A stretch of 64,000 bases of DNA, from the NCBI GenBank assembly GCA_015039365.1, contig WION01000067.1:62001-126000 (forward strand), in the 5' to 3' direction. The position numbers and the translations under genes are program-made. This document shows positions 44,552 to 54,510 of the stretch, in pieces (within the stretch, counting starts at the first letter, position 1; every line of letters begins with the position of its first letter). The notes under the pieces were generated by a model. The model worked only from the letters and a program-made list of their open reading frames with translations. It did no database searches and was not told where the DNA came from. Origin of the DNA: Amanita rubescens. Its lineage: Eukaryota > Basidiomycota > Agaricomycetes > Agaricales > Amanitaceae.

Positions 44552-45838
44552 ATGGCATCCCTTAACGCATGGCGTCAAGTTCATCTCAATCGTCAAGGGA
44601 TGAATAATGTGCATTGACTCTTTGGGATTGCACCTGCAATTTATCAAGAATTTTCGAAGCGCTTTGCTGCTGCCGAGCTTGCATGGTTTGTTGGTGGAGC
44701 ATCTAATGATGGGTTACACTTACAGTTACGTGATTTTCCCTCAATTCTATGAATTACTAACGCTTTATTAGGGTTGCTCCGGACGGTCTTCACCCACTAT
44801 TCACGGAAGTTCACGGAAATTCCTATGATGCAGAAACCCGTGTAGCGCTGTTAGATTTACTTTTTGACGTTGTAAGTTATTTATCTGTTACAATAGATGA
44901 TCTCTAATTTATGTCAGGCCACTGTACTCGATCGTGCGTATGGAGGGAGTACTATGGTTATCCAATTGCATGGTACCATGCGTCCGAATGCGCCTATCCT
45001 CCCTGCATATATGAAGACTAGTGTTTACATGCCCCCAGTCATTGTTCGCGATGTTCCACTTTGGGAGCATTCACATCTCATTCATATAACTCAGGAGTTT
45101 CTTGAGGTAATCGGGACACGGGCGGTTACGCGTTTTCAGGATGCTCTTCGGCACCGTGCATGGAGGTACCGTCAACCATCAGAAACAGTAGCTAGGGTCA
45201 ACCCTCGTCAAAACACTCTTCCCACACCTGTGGGAGGCTCAGCGTGTTATGTCATTCACGGACATCCAGTTGCCGAGACGTCTAGTAGTGTGGACAATAA
45301 TGTATCCCCTCCCCCCGATCATTCGATAACCACGCTCCAAGCAGAAAATACCGAGTTACGTACTCGCCTTACAGCAGCAATCGATGAGATTACTCTTCTC
45401 AAGTTGTGGATCCAGGACCTTGAATGTCAAGTCCAGGGACATGCTACCAATACTCGGAGTTTTGCGCACACTTTAACACGCCCAGTCTCAATGCCGCACA
45501 CTACGCTATCCTCCCATCAGCGTCCTAGCGCTTTGCCGCACACTACGCTATCCTCCCTTCAGCATCCTAGCGCTGTGCCGCGCACTACGCTATCCTCTCA
45601 TCAGCGTCCTAGCACTGTGCTGGATGATGATCAACTGCCCATGTATTCGGCCGCTCCACTCTCTTTCGAGGATGTTGTAGAGAGGAATGGCCTTGATTCT
45701 TCTGTTGACACCATTGTCCAGATTGCTGAGTTTTTCCCAGATGAAAATTGGAAATGTGCACTTGATGCCATTGGTATTGATCAGAATGCCATTCTGGAAT
45801 TGGTTAATACGATGCAGGGAATGCGTGTCAGTGATTAA
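44552..45838 (+). pseudogene. Element-encoded coiled-coil protein (ORF1), with an in-frame stop near its start
   Basis: Exons 44552-44724, 44772-44871 and 44918-45838 join in frame. The product reads MASLNAWRQVHLNRQGMNNV, a TGA stop at 44615-44617, then LFGIAPAIYQEFSKRFAAAE, DGLHLQ-VAPDGLHPLFTEVH, ALLDLLFDV-ATVLDRAYGG and later TTLQAENTELRTRLTAAIDE, a heptad-like coiled coil. Three 14-residue repeats (PHTTLSSHQRPSAL type) follow, then an acidic end. Because the frame is good on both sides of the TGA, the stop looks like a point mutation; an unrecognised start or splice is the alternative. No known domain was recognised. It is presumably an accessory protein of the transposon. Confidence 0.55.
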
Positions 45839-45839
45839 C

Positions 45840-45955
45840 TAGTTTTCGTTGAAGTGATGGATTTCGGTAATTAGTCTTGACTTGAAGTGATGGATTTCGG
45901 TAATTAACTATAGTCTTGACTTGAAGTGATGGATTTCGGTAATTAACTAGTCTTG
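45840..45955 (+). repeat. Three tandem copies of a 35-40-bp unit after ORF1
   Basis: The core TGAAGTGATGGATTTCGGTA followed by ATTA occurs three times (near 45853, 45882 and 45925), with CTTGACT linkers. It lies in the 3' flank of ORF1, directly upstream of the next gene. Confidence 0.7.
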
Positions 45956-46052
45956 ACATGGACGTAATGCTATGTTATAGAGTTGATTCTTCAGTGAAGA
46001 TGTGGGTGAACACACATTAACTTAGTATAAAGGCAATTGGGCAATAGAGTGA

Positions 46053-47475
46053 ATGGCAATGCCTTTAGGTGCCAGTGCCATCTGTCCTCGACAGAGGACC
46101 AGCAAACCTAGGCCCTATATCCCTGTCCCTCCTGAACAGCGTGCCCAGCGAAGGGAGACCAATCGCGAGCGCAGGGAAGAAGTTAATGCCGCCATCATTG
46201 CGTGGGAAACATATACACTATCAAAGGCCGAGGAACTCGCCGAGCGATTTAAGCGACGGCCACGGTACTTCTTAGACCTCTTCTATCAGTCAACCTCCCG
46301 TCTGGCCTCCCGTCATGAGAAAGCGAATGGCTTCAACTTGTACAAGCGCAAGAGAATTGCAGAAATGCGTGAACGTACGTCGCCATTTGACAGATGTTGA
46401 TTTGACTTACTAATGCACAATACAGTTGGCATAACCGCTAATCTCATTGAAATCCAACCAACGCTTGTCCAAGAATGGAATGCCATGACTCCCGAGCAGA
46501 AAACCCAGATAGTTGAAGAGGAAGAGGAGGAATGGAATGCACCAGTTATCAAGCGTCCCTCAGCCCGCAGTCGAATCTTAGATGTTACAAATGTTAAGCG
46601 GAACATGCAAGCCCTGGTACAGTCTTACGTTGCTGCTCCTACCTGCAGCATGCAGTTATTTACTGGATATCATAGTTATCATCATTGAAAATGCGTGTCG
46701 GCATTGAAGGCTTCTTTTGCATTGTTCGTAATACAACGGAGTTCAACATGGCACCAACGTGGTTTTTCACTTCAGCCGAGCTGGAGGCATACATGGATAT
46801 TGCAGTGCGTAGAAAATGGGATGCAACGGAGATTGGAAGTCGACTTGAGGCGTTCGCCATCGCTGGCTGTGATGCTACGAGTATGTGGTCCAATCTTCTA
46901 TAAGCCTGTACTAAATGTTGCCTAGACTTTTGCAAGACATCGAAGGAGAAGGCTGATGCTCTCAAGCGAGAGATACGCCAGCTGTTGAATGCAAACCTCG
47001 GTCAGTGTATCATCAAAGTATTTTTTAAATTGCTGACGGCCTTACAGCTCAAATTACGGGTGATTCTACCGCCACGATGCAATATGTTCGATATGAAGAA
47101 GAAATTATTCATAAGCGAGGTGTCGAACTTGTTGGCTGGACATATGACAAGATTGTTAATCCGAGTCAAATGAGTTCGGCGCTTGAGCCGCTTTCTAAGC
47201 TTCGTAATGCGATAAAAGAAGGACGATGCAAATTTGTACGGCTCACCCAGCAGGAGATCAAGGAGAGAATTGCCGCCTATGACAATAGGATTGAGAAGGG
47301 GGAAATGCAGGCACGGAAGCGCAAAACTCGCAAAGATAAAGGCAAAAGACGCAACGTACCTCAGGCTTCATTATCAGATGAGGACGACAGCGATGGCGAA
47401 GAAGGTCGGCCGTCAAAGAGGCGACAGTTAGGCACTGGCGATGATGACTCTGACGCAAGTCCGTTAGAGTCGTAA
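46053..47475 (+). CDS. Element-encoded accessory protein (ORF2)
   Basis: Four introns, including 46617-46675 and ones near 46378-46425, 46881-46924 and 47000-47047, join an open protein. The N-terminus is strongly basic (RAQRRETNRERREEVNAAII). FKRRPRYFLDLFYQSTSR and KANGFNLYKRKRIAEMRE follow, then EWNAMTPEQKTQIVEEEEEE, a spacing reminiscent of two HMG-box-like helices. The middle block EGFFCIVRNTTEFNMAPTWF, then FTSAELEAYMDI and LEAFAIAGCDAT, is ordered and cysteine-containing. The next part has YEEEIIHKRGVELVGWTYDK and IVNPSQMSSALEPLSKLRNA. A Lys/Arg-rich then acidic tail (RKRKTRKDKGKRRN, DEDDSDGEEG) suggests a nuclear protein. Similar fungal hypothetical proteins are known to me only as uncharacterised. 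A role in binding transposon or target DNA is inference. Confidence 0.7.
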
Positions 47476-47673
47476 TATGTTGATACTTAATAGATATTAG
47501 ACACTCGCTTAATGAACCGCACTCCTTTCATGTTAGTACAATATACCTGCAGCAATCTAATGGTTTACATTGATTATGAAGTGTGTGCTGAGACTCGGAC
47601 TCCGAGTTCGGACAGTTATGAACTCGATAAGTTGTATTGCTTAATATATACAAGGCAGCGTACAATTCACTAG

Positions 47674-50600
47674 CTAGTATTCGATGAGGCTTTCAATCAA
47701 TTGATCACATAGAGAACTATCAACCACGTCACGATCAACAAGAAAATCACCAATGCTGCTGTCGATCTCTTGAAGAGTACCGTTTGAGGAGAGCCATGGT
47801 GGTTGTATTAAAGTTTCACCACGAATCGAGCGGGTGGTATGCTGACCTACTTGTAACGTTCCTACAAGAAATTATTAGTTGGCTGATGGCGTAAACATAT
47901 CAACACCTACCTGAGAACCCGGATAACTTTGATAGCTGTATTAAGCGTTTGACAAGCTGTTGCGAAATCTTGTCACAATATTGAGACCTCTCTACTAGCT
48001 CGCTCCTGAGTAGCAGGTCTACGGTATCATCACCAGACTTCATTGCTATCTGATAGTTTTCGTATTCATCGCGCATGAATGTAATCAAGCGCTTAATCTC
48101 TACATTAAGTCTATCAATCTCTTCTCGGGCGCGTTTAATCTTGAGATGGAGTCGTATTGCCTCACGAACATCATGCTTTGCCCATGGCTTATCATTTGTC
48201 CTTTGACGTGTGTCTTTGAGAAGATCAAATTCAGCTAAGTCAGCCATACGCATTACGCTTGCCCACGTCAGAGGTTCACGTGGAGGGTTGAGCTGGGAAG
48301 CGGTTGTATTGTACGCTTGAAGTGCAGTGCAAACAGCTCCAGCACGATTTTTAAGGCCTTCCCCTATTTTGGTACGCAACGCATATCCTGTGACATATCT
48401 TTCGTTAGATGAGAGACTTGGCTAGATAAAGTTATGCCGCACCGACCCGAGCCATACCAAGCTTCGCCGTTTCTTGTGAACGCTGGATAACCAGCCTCTC
48501 CAACCCATCAACCGCCTTCAGATACTTTTGCTCCGACAATAATTTGCTCGCTTCTTTATACTTGGAACTGTCTGGTGTCCAACGAACTTCAATGAGGTGC
48601 ATATCCTCATATTGCAGGATGCTATCGCTGATGACTTGGAATCGATCAGATGTGGTGCGATACCGCGTTATGATGCGTGATACTTCTGGTGACTTTTCAT
48701 GAGAATTGCCATGGATACAGTGGAGATTCTTCTCATATTCGGCCTTTGCATTTTTGGTGTCGTCCCTATCAATTCATCACGTTACTGTCTTCAGGCACAT
48801 TTTGACGTATGACATACATTGCCTTCTCCAATTTTTTCAGGAGTACTAAGTATTCGGCTGCCATATTCACTTCGGGGCGCTCCTTCTTCAAGGACTTCAA
48901 GTATTCTCGCTCTTCACAAATATATTTCTCGTAGTCAGACGAGGTAGTTTTTAACCGAGTCTCCAGCAGCCTCAGCTCCACCGTTGATGAGGTAATAGTT
49001 TCCAAGGCTTGACGATAGTTTTGATATATGAAATCGGCTGTGAAATATGTGAGAATTCATAGAATCAAGCGTGGAATGGCAGGATTACAAACCTGAATTC
49101 ACATGCTTGTCAATATCGTGATGAAAAATGAACTCATTTATTTCTTGATGGCGGTGATATGGGGTCGCAAACCGGGTGACTGTTGCAAGCTCATTTGATT
49201 TTGAAAAAGTCCGTTCACATTCCTCAAAGTCTTCCAGACCAACACCATCAGTATATAATGGATGCCAACCAAGTTGGCAGCCACGATTATGCGCATAACC
49301 ATGGAAGCTTGGCACTACGCCCACTAGTCCCGCATCACGAGCCTTAACACCAATGGAGCTACGGGCTAATGTAACATTAAATGCACACATGATGTCATAG
49401 CCGAGAGCAATACGTGGCCCATATGTATCGATTAGATGGTCAGTTATCGCTAAGGGGTACTTCATCCTAAAAAAAATTCTGTTACATACTCTGAGAGATA
49501 GCGTGTGAAGACAAACTTACAGCTCACCACTCCGAATCATGTCGCATATTGATAATATATGGCCGTGCCGGCATACAGCCAGAAAGATACCGGAAACCGA
49601 AAACAATGCAAACATTTTCTTTCTCGCATCTGGCCCTGCATTCTTCCACCTTTCAATGCAGACTGGTAAGTCAGAGCGCGGCTCGTCAGATTCCGTAACA
49701 GCTTTCAACCAGTCCTCATCCGTATCATTTTCACCTGCCGGCCGACTAGCCTTTGTCACTCCATCATCTATAAACTTGTCAACATCAACAGTGCTTATCC
49801 ATCGCGGTGACAACGACTGCCGATTATCTGCTCGAGGCTGCCCTGCACGGATTGATTCATCCACAAGTTTAAGCGAGTTATTTCCATCCATGGCAGCCAT
49901 CATTGAATACATTAACAAAGGTTCATCCTTCACCTTGTACATGCACGGAGGACATGTAGCCGTTTTCAGATAAGTCAACGGGGACCTCTCAAGCGCATGC
50001 TCCACCCGCTTATCAACAGCAGATGTTATCTCAAGGTAACAATCATAGGCACATCTGAATTGCTCAGCTAAGTGTGGCTGTGGAATATTCTGACGAAGAT
50101 ACGTTAGTCGGTCATTGAAAGAACGTGTCTGACTTACATGATGTACATTGTTCAGCGCACGCGTGAAACTTTCAATACCCAGGCGGGGGCAGACGCGATG
50201 TAACTGACGGTATATGTCAAAAACACTGAATGCAAACGCTAACGAAGGTTGGTCCGGGCTAGCTCCAAGATACCCATATCTAACGAGTGTTTCATTGATG
50301 TACTTTACTCCCGGCACATGGATGAAGTGGATTAAGCGACATTCTGGAATAAATTAGCATGTGTAACATTACGAGTGAAAAGGAACACACCCGTCATCGT
50401 CAACGTGTTAAGAGGCCAAGCTGATGTTGCTGATGGTGTAACCGGTTGTAAGGAGGCGCCGTGCTTCCACACTAGATATGCATCGACAAGGGTTGATAAC
50501 TGTCCCTGCCACGCATCAACCTGACGTTGAACACGATCATTACGTGTGCGGTAATCCCCAATTTTCCTGATTTTCCCATCAAGATATCACATGCAATACT

Positions 50601-50968
50601 AGAACGGCAACTTACTGCTTCCCCATCTCTGTAATTATCTCGTCCATGAGAAAGTCATGTCCAGCATGACTATGACCCTCTCCTTCCTCGCCTGGCGGTA
50701 AAGTCATAAATGCGTTGTAATCATCGCTCTCCGCGACACCACTACTCAGCAATTCAGCACGAGTATTATAATCAAGTGCTGAAATGATCAAGTTAACATT
50801 TATCGTTGAGAACGACGACAACTTACTTGATAGAAGAGTCGCTCTCGTCGCCTTCTCCTTCTCAAGCTGAGCGCGAGTCTTGTTTAACTTAACGAGTGAA
50901 GAACGATATGTTGGATGTCCAGGACGACCGGATTCAATTCTTACTGCCTTTGCAAGCCGTTTCGACAT
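47674..50968 (-). CDS. KDZ (Kyakuja-Dileera-Zisupton) family transposase
   Basis: The gene starts at ATG 50968 on the minus strand and is spliced from several exons (for example, introns near 50773-50825 and 50566-50613). Landmarks in order: MSKRLAKAVRIESGRPGHP, YINETLVRYGYLGASPDQPS, CPPCMYKVKDEPLL, SMMAAMDGNNSLKLVDES, IALGYDIMCAFNVTLA, VVPSFHGYAHNRGCQLGWHP, and GVGLEDFEECERTFSKSNEL. The aspartates in MDGN and GYDIMC and the glutamate in EDFEECE are placed like the catalytic DDE triad of KDZ enzymes; the HGYAHNRGCQ block is a family signature. A long C-terminal helical region (RLKTTSSDYEKYICEEREYL and further coiled-coil stretches) ends LCDQLIESLIEY at 47674. The enzyme would cut at the element ends and move it by a DNA intermediate. 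It looks intact apart from unverified splice sites. Confidence 0.88.
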
Positions 50969-51066
50969 GATGGGATTTGAAAATAGTATGCGGGTGAAGG
51001 GAGGAAGGAAAGGGAATAGAGCAACGGGAATTGCCCACACCGTTTAAATATGAATGATCTGGCCAT

Positions 51067-51934
51067 GTCGTAAGTGAAAATTTCAGCCAAAGTGCCAAGA
51101 GTCGTACATACCAAACAAGTGGAGCGCTAGCGGTAGCACGCGCTAAGCGAGATTGATGACGGCAATGAGTTATTGCTGGCAATCCCAGAATAAATCATGT
51201 TTTCCCATCGTCGGCATAAGTTCCGTTGTCGTCGTTGTCGTTAACATCGACGCCTGTGACTGAGGCAGCTGACTACCATCATGATCGGGACCGGCGATAC
51301 GAACACCCTGTCTTCGCTTCCTCTAGATAATGGTAGTCAGAAACAAATATAGGAAAGTCGTTCGTCACGTACTCAAACATTTCTGTAGTAAGAGTGGATG
51401 TGGAATGGCTGCCGCCGCCGCCGCAAGCAAGGGATATGTCGACAGTGGCAGGGATACAAGGGCGCAGTGAGGGGGCAAAGATAGCGGTAGCCGTGGAGGG
51501 GACAAAGCAGCGTCAGAGTCGTATGCGTCAGGGAGGTGGGGAATGAACAGAACGAGGCAAGGGGTAGCTTATATCTGTCAATGGGCGCTGATGGTGAGAA
51601 ACGTTGAAATTTTTGCCGAGGAAACCATGAGGGCATCGGATCATTTGAGCACGACAGTGAGAACAATGCGGAAGACATAGGAAGTGCGGGAGAGCGTAGC
51701 GAGCAGAATGCTAGCTAGTTTAGGAATGATGACGGAACTGTCGGAACGTTGCGTGTGAGGCGTTGCCGATGACGAGCAAAGGAAATGGGTGTGAAGAGCT
51801 CTTCAAACAAGTCGAAGAGCTCCAGAGAGATATATCAGAGGGTAAGGGAATGTGGTGGAACGCTGGCAAAGCGGTAGGCGTGACGTTACGGATCCTGCCC
51901 ACTAGTTTGTCGTCACAGCTGGGTAGATCAGGTG
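51067..51934 (-). repeat. Right inverted arm of the KDZ element
   Basis: It is the mirror copy of 43454-44314. A short CA-dinucleotide run and unrelated bases (51940-51975) separate it from the weak terminal match ending near 52000. Confidence 0.85.
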
Positions 51935-52000
51935 GCCGCCACGGGGCCGCGCCATCCACACACACACATTTGGAGCAGTGGCTTGATTACGTTATTGAGC

Positions 52001-53427
52001 CAGGATTATTTTAGATCTGATGCCAATCGTGCTTGAAACGGATACTTCAGCTATCACATCACCGTTGAACAAGGAAATTAGCCTACGGGTACCTTATGTG
52101 AGACGCTGGCACCAAAGTGAGATATTTCAAATTAAATATGCAATGCTCACATTGAGACCAATTTTGTACAAAGCTGCAAGCTCTATCTGCTTTGAGCGGT
52201 CGCGACGTGTGGACAAGTGATAAACTTGAATTTACGAACCTTGGCATTGAGTCATTTTCATGCTCAAGAAAGCCAAAGAGGGTATAGATGGTATGGATAG
52301 CTTAGAGGGATGTTCCTAGGCTGAACAAGATACTGAGGGTGCAGAGTCCCCCGCATGGCCAGTGAAGGGTACCGGCAAAACCCGGCGAGGCGGCATTGCG
52401 GCATTGTCCGGACTCCAGTGCCCATAGACTCGGAAATACCACTCTTTGCCGCGTCTCCTTCTGCGGCTCTTGCCACGGTTGTCCGCTACCTGCCCTCAAT
52501 CGTTACAGGTGCATGTGTTTTGAGTCGCGTCTCAGCTAACGCACATACCTGTTCTGTTGTTTGCCGCGCGCGTTCCCACCTGAGTCAGTACTCAGTTGCG
52601 GGCCGTTACTTCCCCGCTTCTCCTCAGCGCTGACTAAATTTTCGGTCTCGAGCGTGTTCAGAGGCACTATCGAAAAGGTTTCCCGCCAAGATTCAACTGA
52701 TGCGAGGGTGAATGCTGTGCAGTAACGAGTAACGAGATACTGTCATCATGTGCATTGTGGCCTGATGATGTGGCTTTCTGGACTAATGTCCATTCGAAAC
52801 ATCCTTGCTTTTCGCGCCAACCTTTGTCGGGAAGTTTGAAATTCGAGACTCCCAGGCCTCTAGGGTTCTCTTAAACTGAGATTTCGTTAGTATTGCTGCT
52901 GTTCCTGAGCTTACACCGTGATCTTTAGGCGGATGCTGTCACAGCCTCTTTGGTGTTGTTTCAAAAGACTCCAGGACGTGTGTGGAAATTCATCAGCCGG
53001 GGAAGAGATCCATGAGTCAATCTGACCATGACGGTACGCCACGAAATAATTATCATAGTAAAAAACGAATTCTTTCGAGTCGGGGCCCACGCGAAATCGG
53101 TGTGAAAGGTACGGATGTGTTTCAAAGGGACTCTAACTATTCAGGAACTTAAGCTCTGCTCTTTATCACGACTACACGTGCAAAATATTCTAAAGCGGAA
53201 TATATAGATAGGAACGCTCATTGTTTCAAATCCGAATAGCACATGGAGCCGAGACGATCAAGTTAGTAGTTGTAATACAGATACACCAGTCTTTATAGGA
53301 TTTTGGATAAGCTAGGGATACACATGAATATAAACAACGGAATAGCGCGCTCACTGAATAATATACAGCAAAGAGAGGACGGCAGAAATCCAATGCCATT
53401 TGAAAGTAATTTTCAGATTCAAGTTGT
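52001..53427. other. No recognised gene; decayed flank of the 7-TM array
   Basis: Several short frames exist without family signatures. The stretch near 53090-53140 resembles sequence at about 43320-43370 on the other side of the element, consistent with flanks of 7-TM paralogues. A block near 52577-52600 (ACTCAGTTGCGGGCC) recurs near 55484. Confidence 0.4.
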
Positions 53428-54510
53428 CTAGGGCTTCGCGTCGATGCTGACGCTCGTATATCCCTTCATTGATTCGTCCATCTCCACTCTCGCGGTAGTC
53501 AATACCGGGGCGCTCCTTGAACTATTCTCATCTCGCGATTGTGACCCGTTTGCCCAAATTGTCGCTAGAAGCACCCCGATAATCTCCACGTAGATGTTCA
53601 CCATACATATCGGGGCCACGATCATGATGTTTTTCGATGTCCAAATCACTACCAGCTGTGATATGCTTAGCATCACAGGAATGACAAAGTTGGAGACTGC
53701 GATCCAGAACAGCGCCTCCAGTGTCGAACCTAAAATAATCATGGTCAAGAAACCTGGGACATGAAGGAAAAACACTCACTCCATCCCCGTGGTCTTGACC
53801 TGAATGCTCTGACCTCGTTCAGCTTCGCTAGGAACAGTACTGAGGCGCTCGTGTTGTCAGCAACCTGTAAAAACCACTCGATTGCATAATTTGGGAACCT
53901 TGACTTGTTGGAATCCAGTAATCCATATATCGACTGTTCAGCCCTTATCTCAGCGGAAATGCACACTACGTATGATATCGCATTTGCCAGTCTAGCCAGT
54001 TTCACCAACGTTATAGGTATAAAAATAGCAAGGAATGTCTTCAGAGGTGTCGTGCGGAATGGGTATATGGCCCACAATCGGATGAGGAGTATCGATTCCA
54101 CGAGGAGGGGTGAAGAACTGACGAGAATGTTGTAAACAACGAATAGGGGTATACTGGGGATTTCCATCGGATTCAGCAACTGTGAGAGCTAACACTCTAT
54201 CAGCAGAGTGCGGGGAAGGGTTATTTCAGACACCTACAAGGAACGGAATGGTAACCCCGGCCAATATTAGCCCAAGCGTGATTGACATCACGTTCGCAAT
54301 GAATATTGGCTTCCTCCTCGTTTCTCTATTTGAAAAGAATAGCAACAGGACAAAAAGAGGAACCAGCATTGCCGACCAGATGCAAGTGACAATCAGCAAC
54401 TGGTACATTGTCCTGACTGATGTGATGACCACAGCAGAACTCTGCTCCGATGAGCCCGGTGGTCCGATGGTCGCATTGGTGAAAGCGGTGGAGCAGAGTA
54501 CCTGTGCCAT
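53428..54510 (-). CDS. Seven-transmembrane protein, array member 3
   Basis: It is a paralogue of members 1 and 2, starting at ATG 54508-54510. Helices include YQLLIVTCIWSAMLVPLFVL, ANVMSITLGLILAGVTIPFL, YNILVSSSPLLVESILLIRL, FLAIFIPITLVKLARLANAI, LEALFWIAVSNFVIPVMLSI and VNIYVEIIGVLLATIWANG. The second intron starts after TGG-A in RGW and ends before GTTCGACACTGG, giving WSSTLEALFW. The tail ends VEMDESMKGYTSVSIDAKP at 53428. Shared loop blocks (ETRRKPIFIAN, YPFRTTPLKTF) show common origin. The N-terminus, MAQVLCSTAFTNATIGPPGS, carries a possible N-glycosylation site, as expected outside the cell. Confidence 0.75.

Larger units (their letters stand above)
43430..52000. mobile_element. KDZ-type DNA transposon with arms of about 0.86 kb in inverted orientation
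   Basis: The two ends are long inverted repeats (43454-44314 and 51067-51934) whose sequences match closely over their whole length. Between them lie two plus-strand genes (44552-45838 and 46053-47475) and a minus-strand KDZ transposase (47674-50968). Beyond the near-identical arms, weaker terminal matches continue on both sides (TGGCTTGAGCGTAAT on the left against TGGCTCAATAACGTAAT read inward from the right), so the true ends are near 43430 and 52000. An ATTATT word borders both ends and could be part of a target-site duplication, but this is uncertain. The element sits between members 2 and 3 of the 7-TM array. Confidence 0.8.

Noticed and set aside
43430..52000. Possibility that the element is an LTR retrotransposon
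   Set aside because: The terminal repeats are inverted, not direct, and no reverse transcriptase, integrase or protease motif is present.
52355..52633. 92-codon plus-strand frame next to the KDZ element
   Set aside because: No recognisable content. The only notable feature is a short shared word with 55484.
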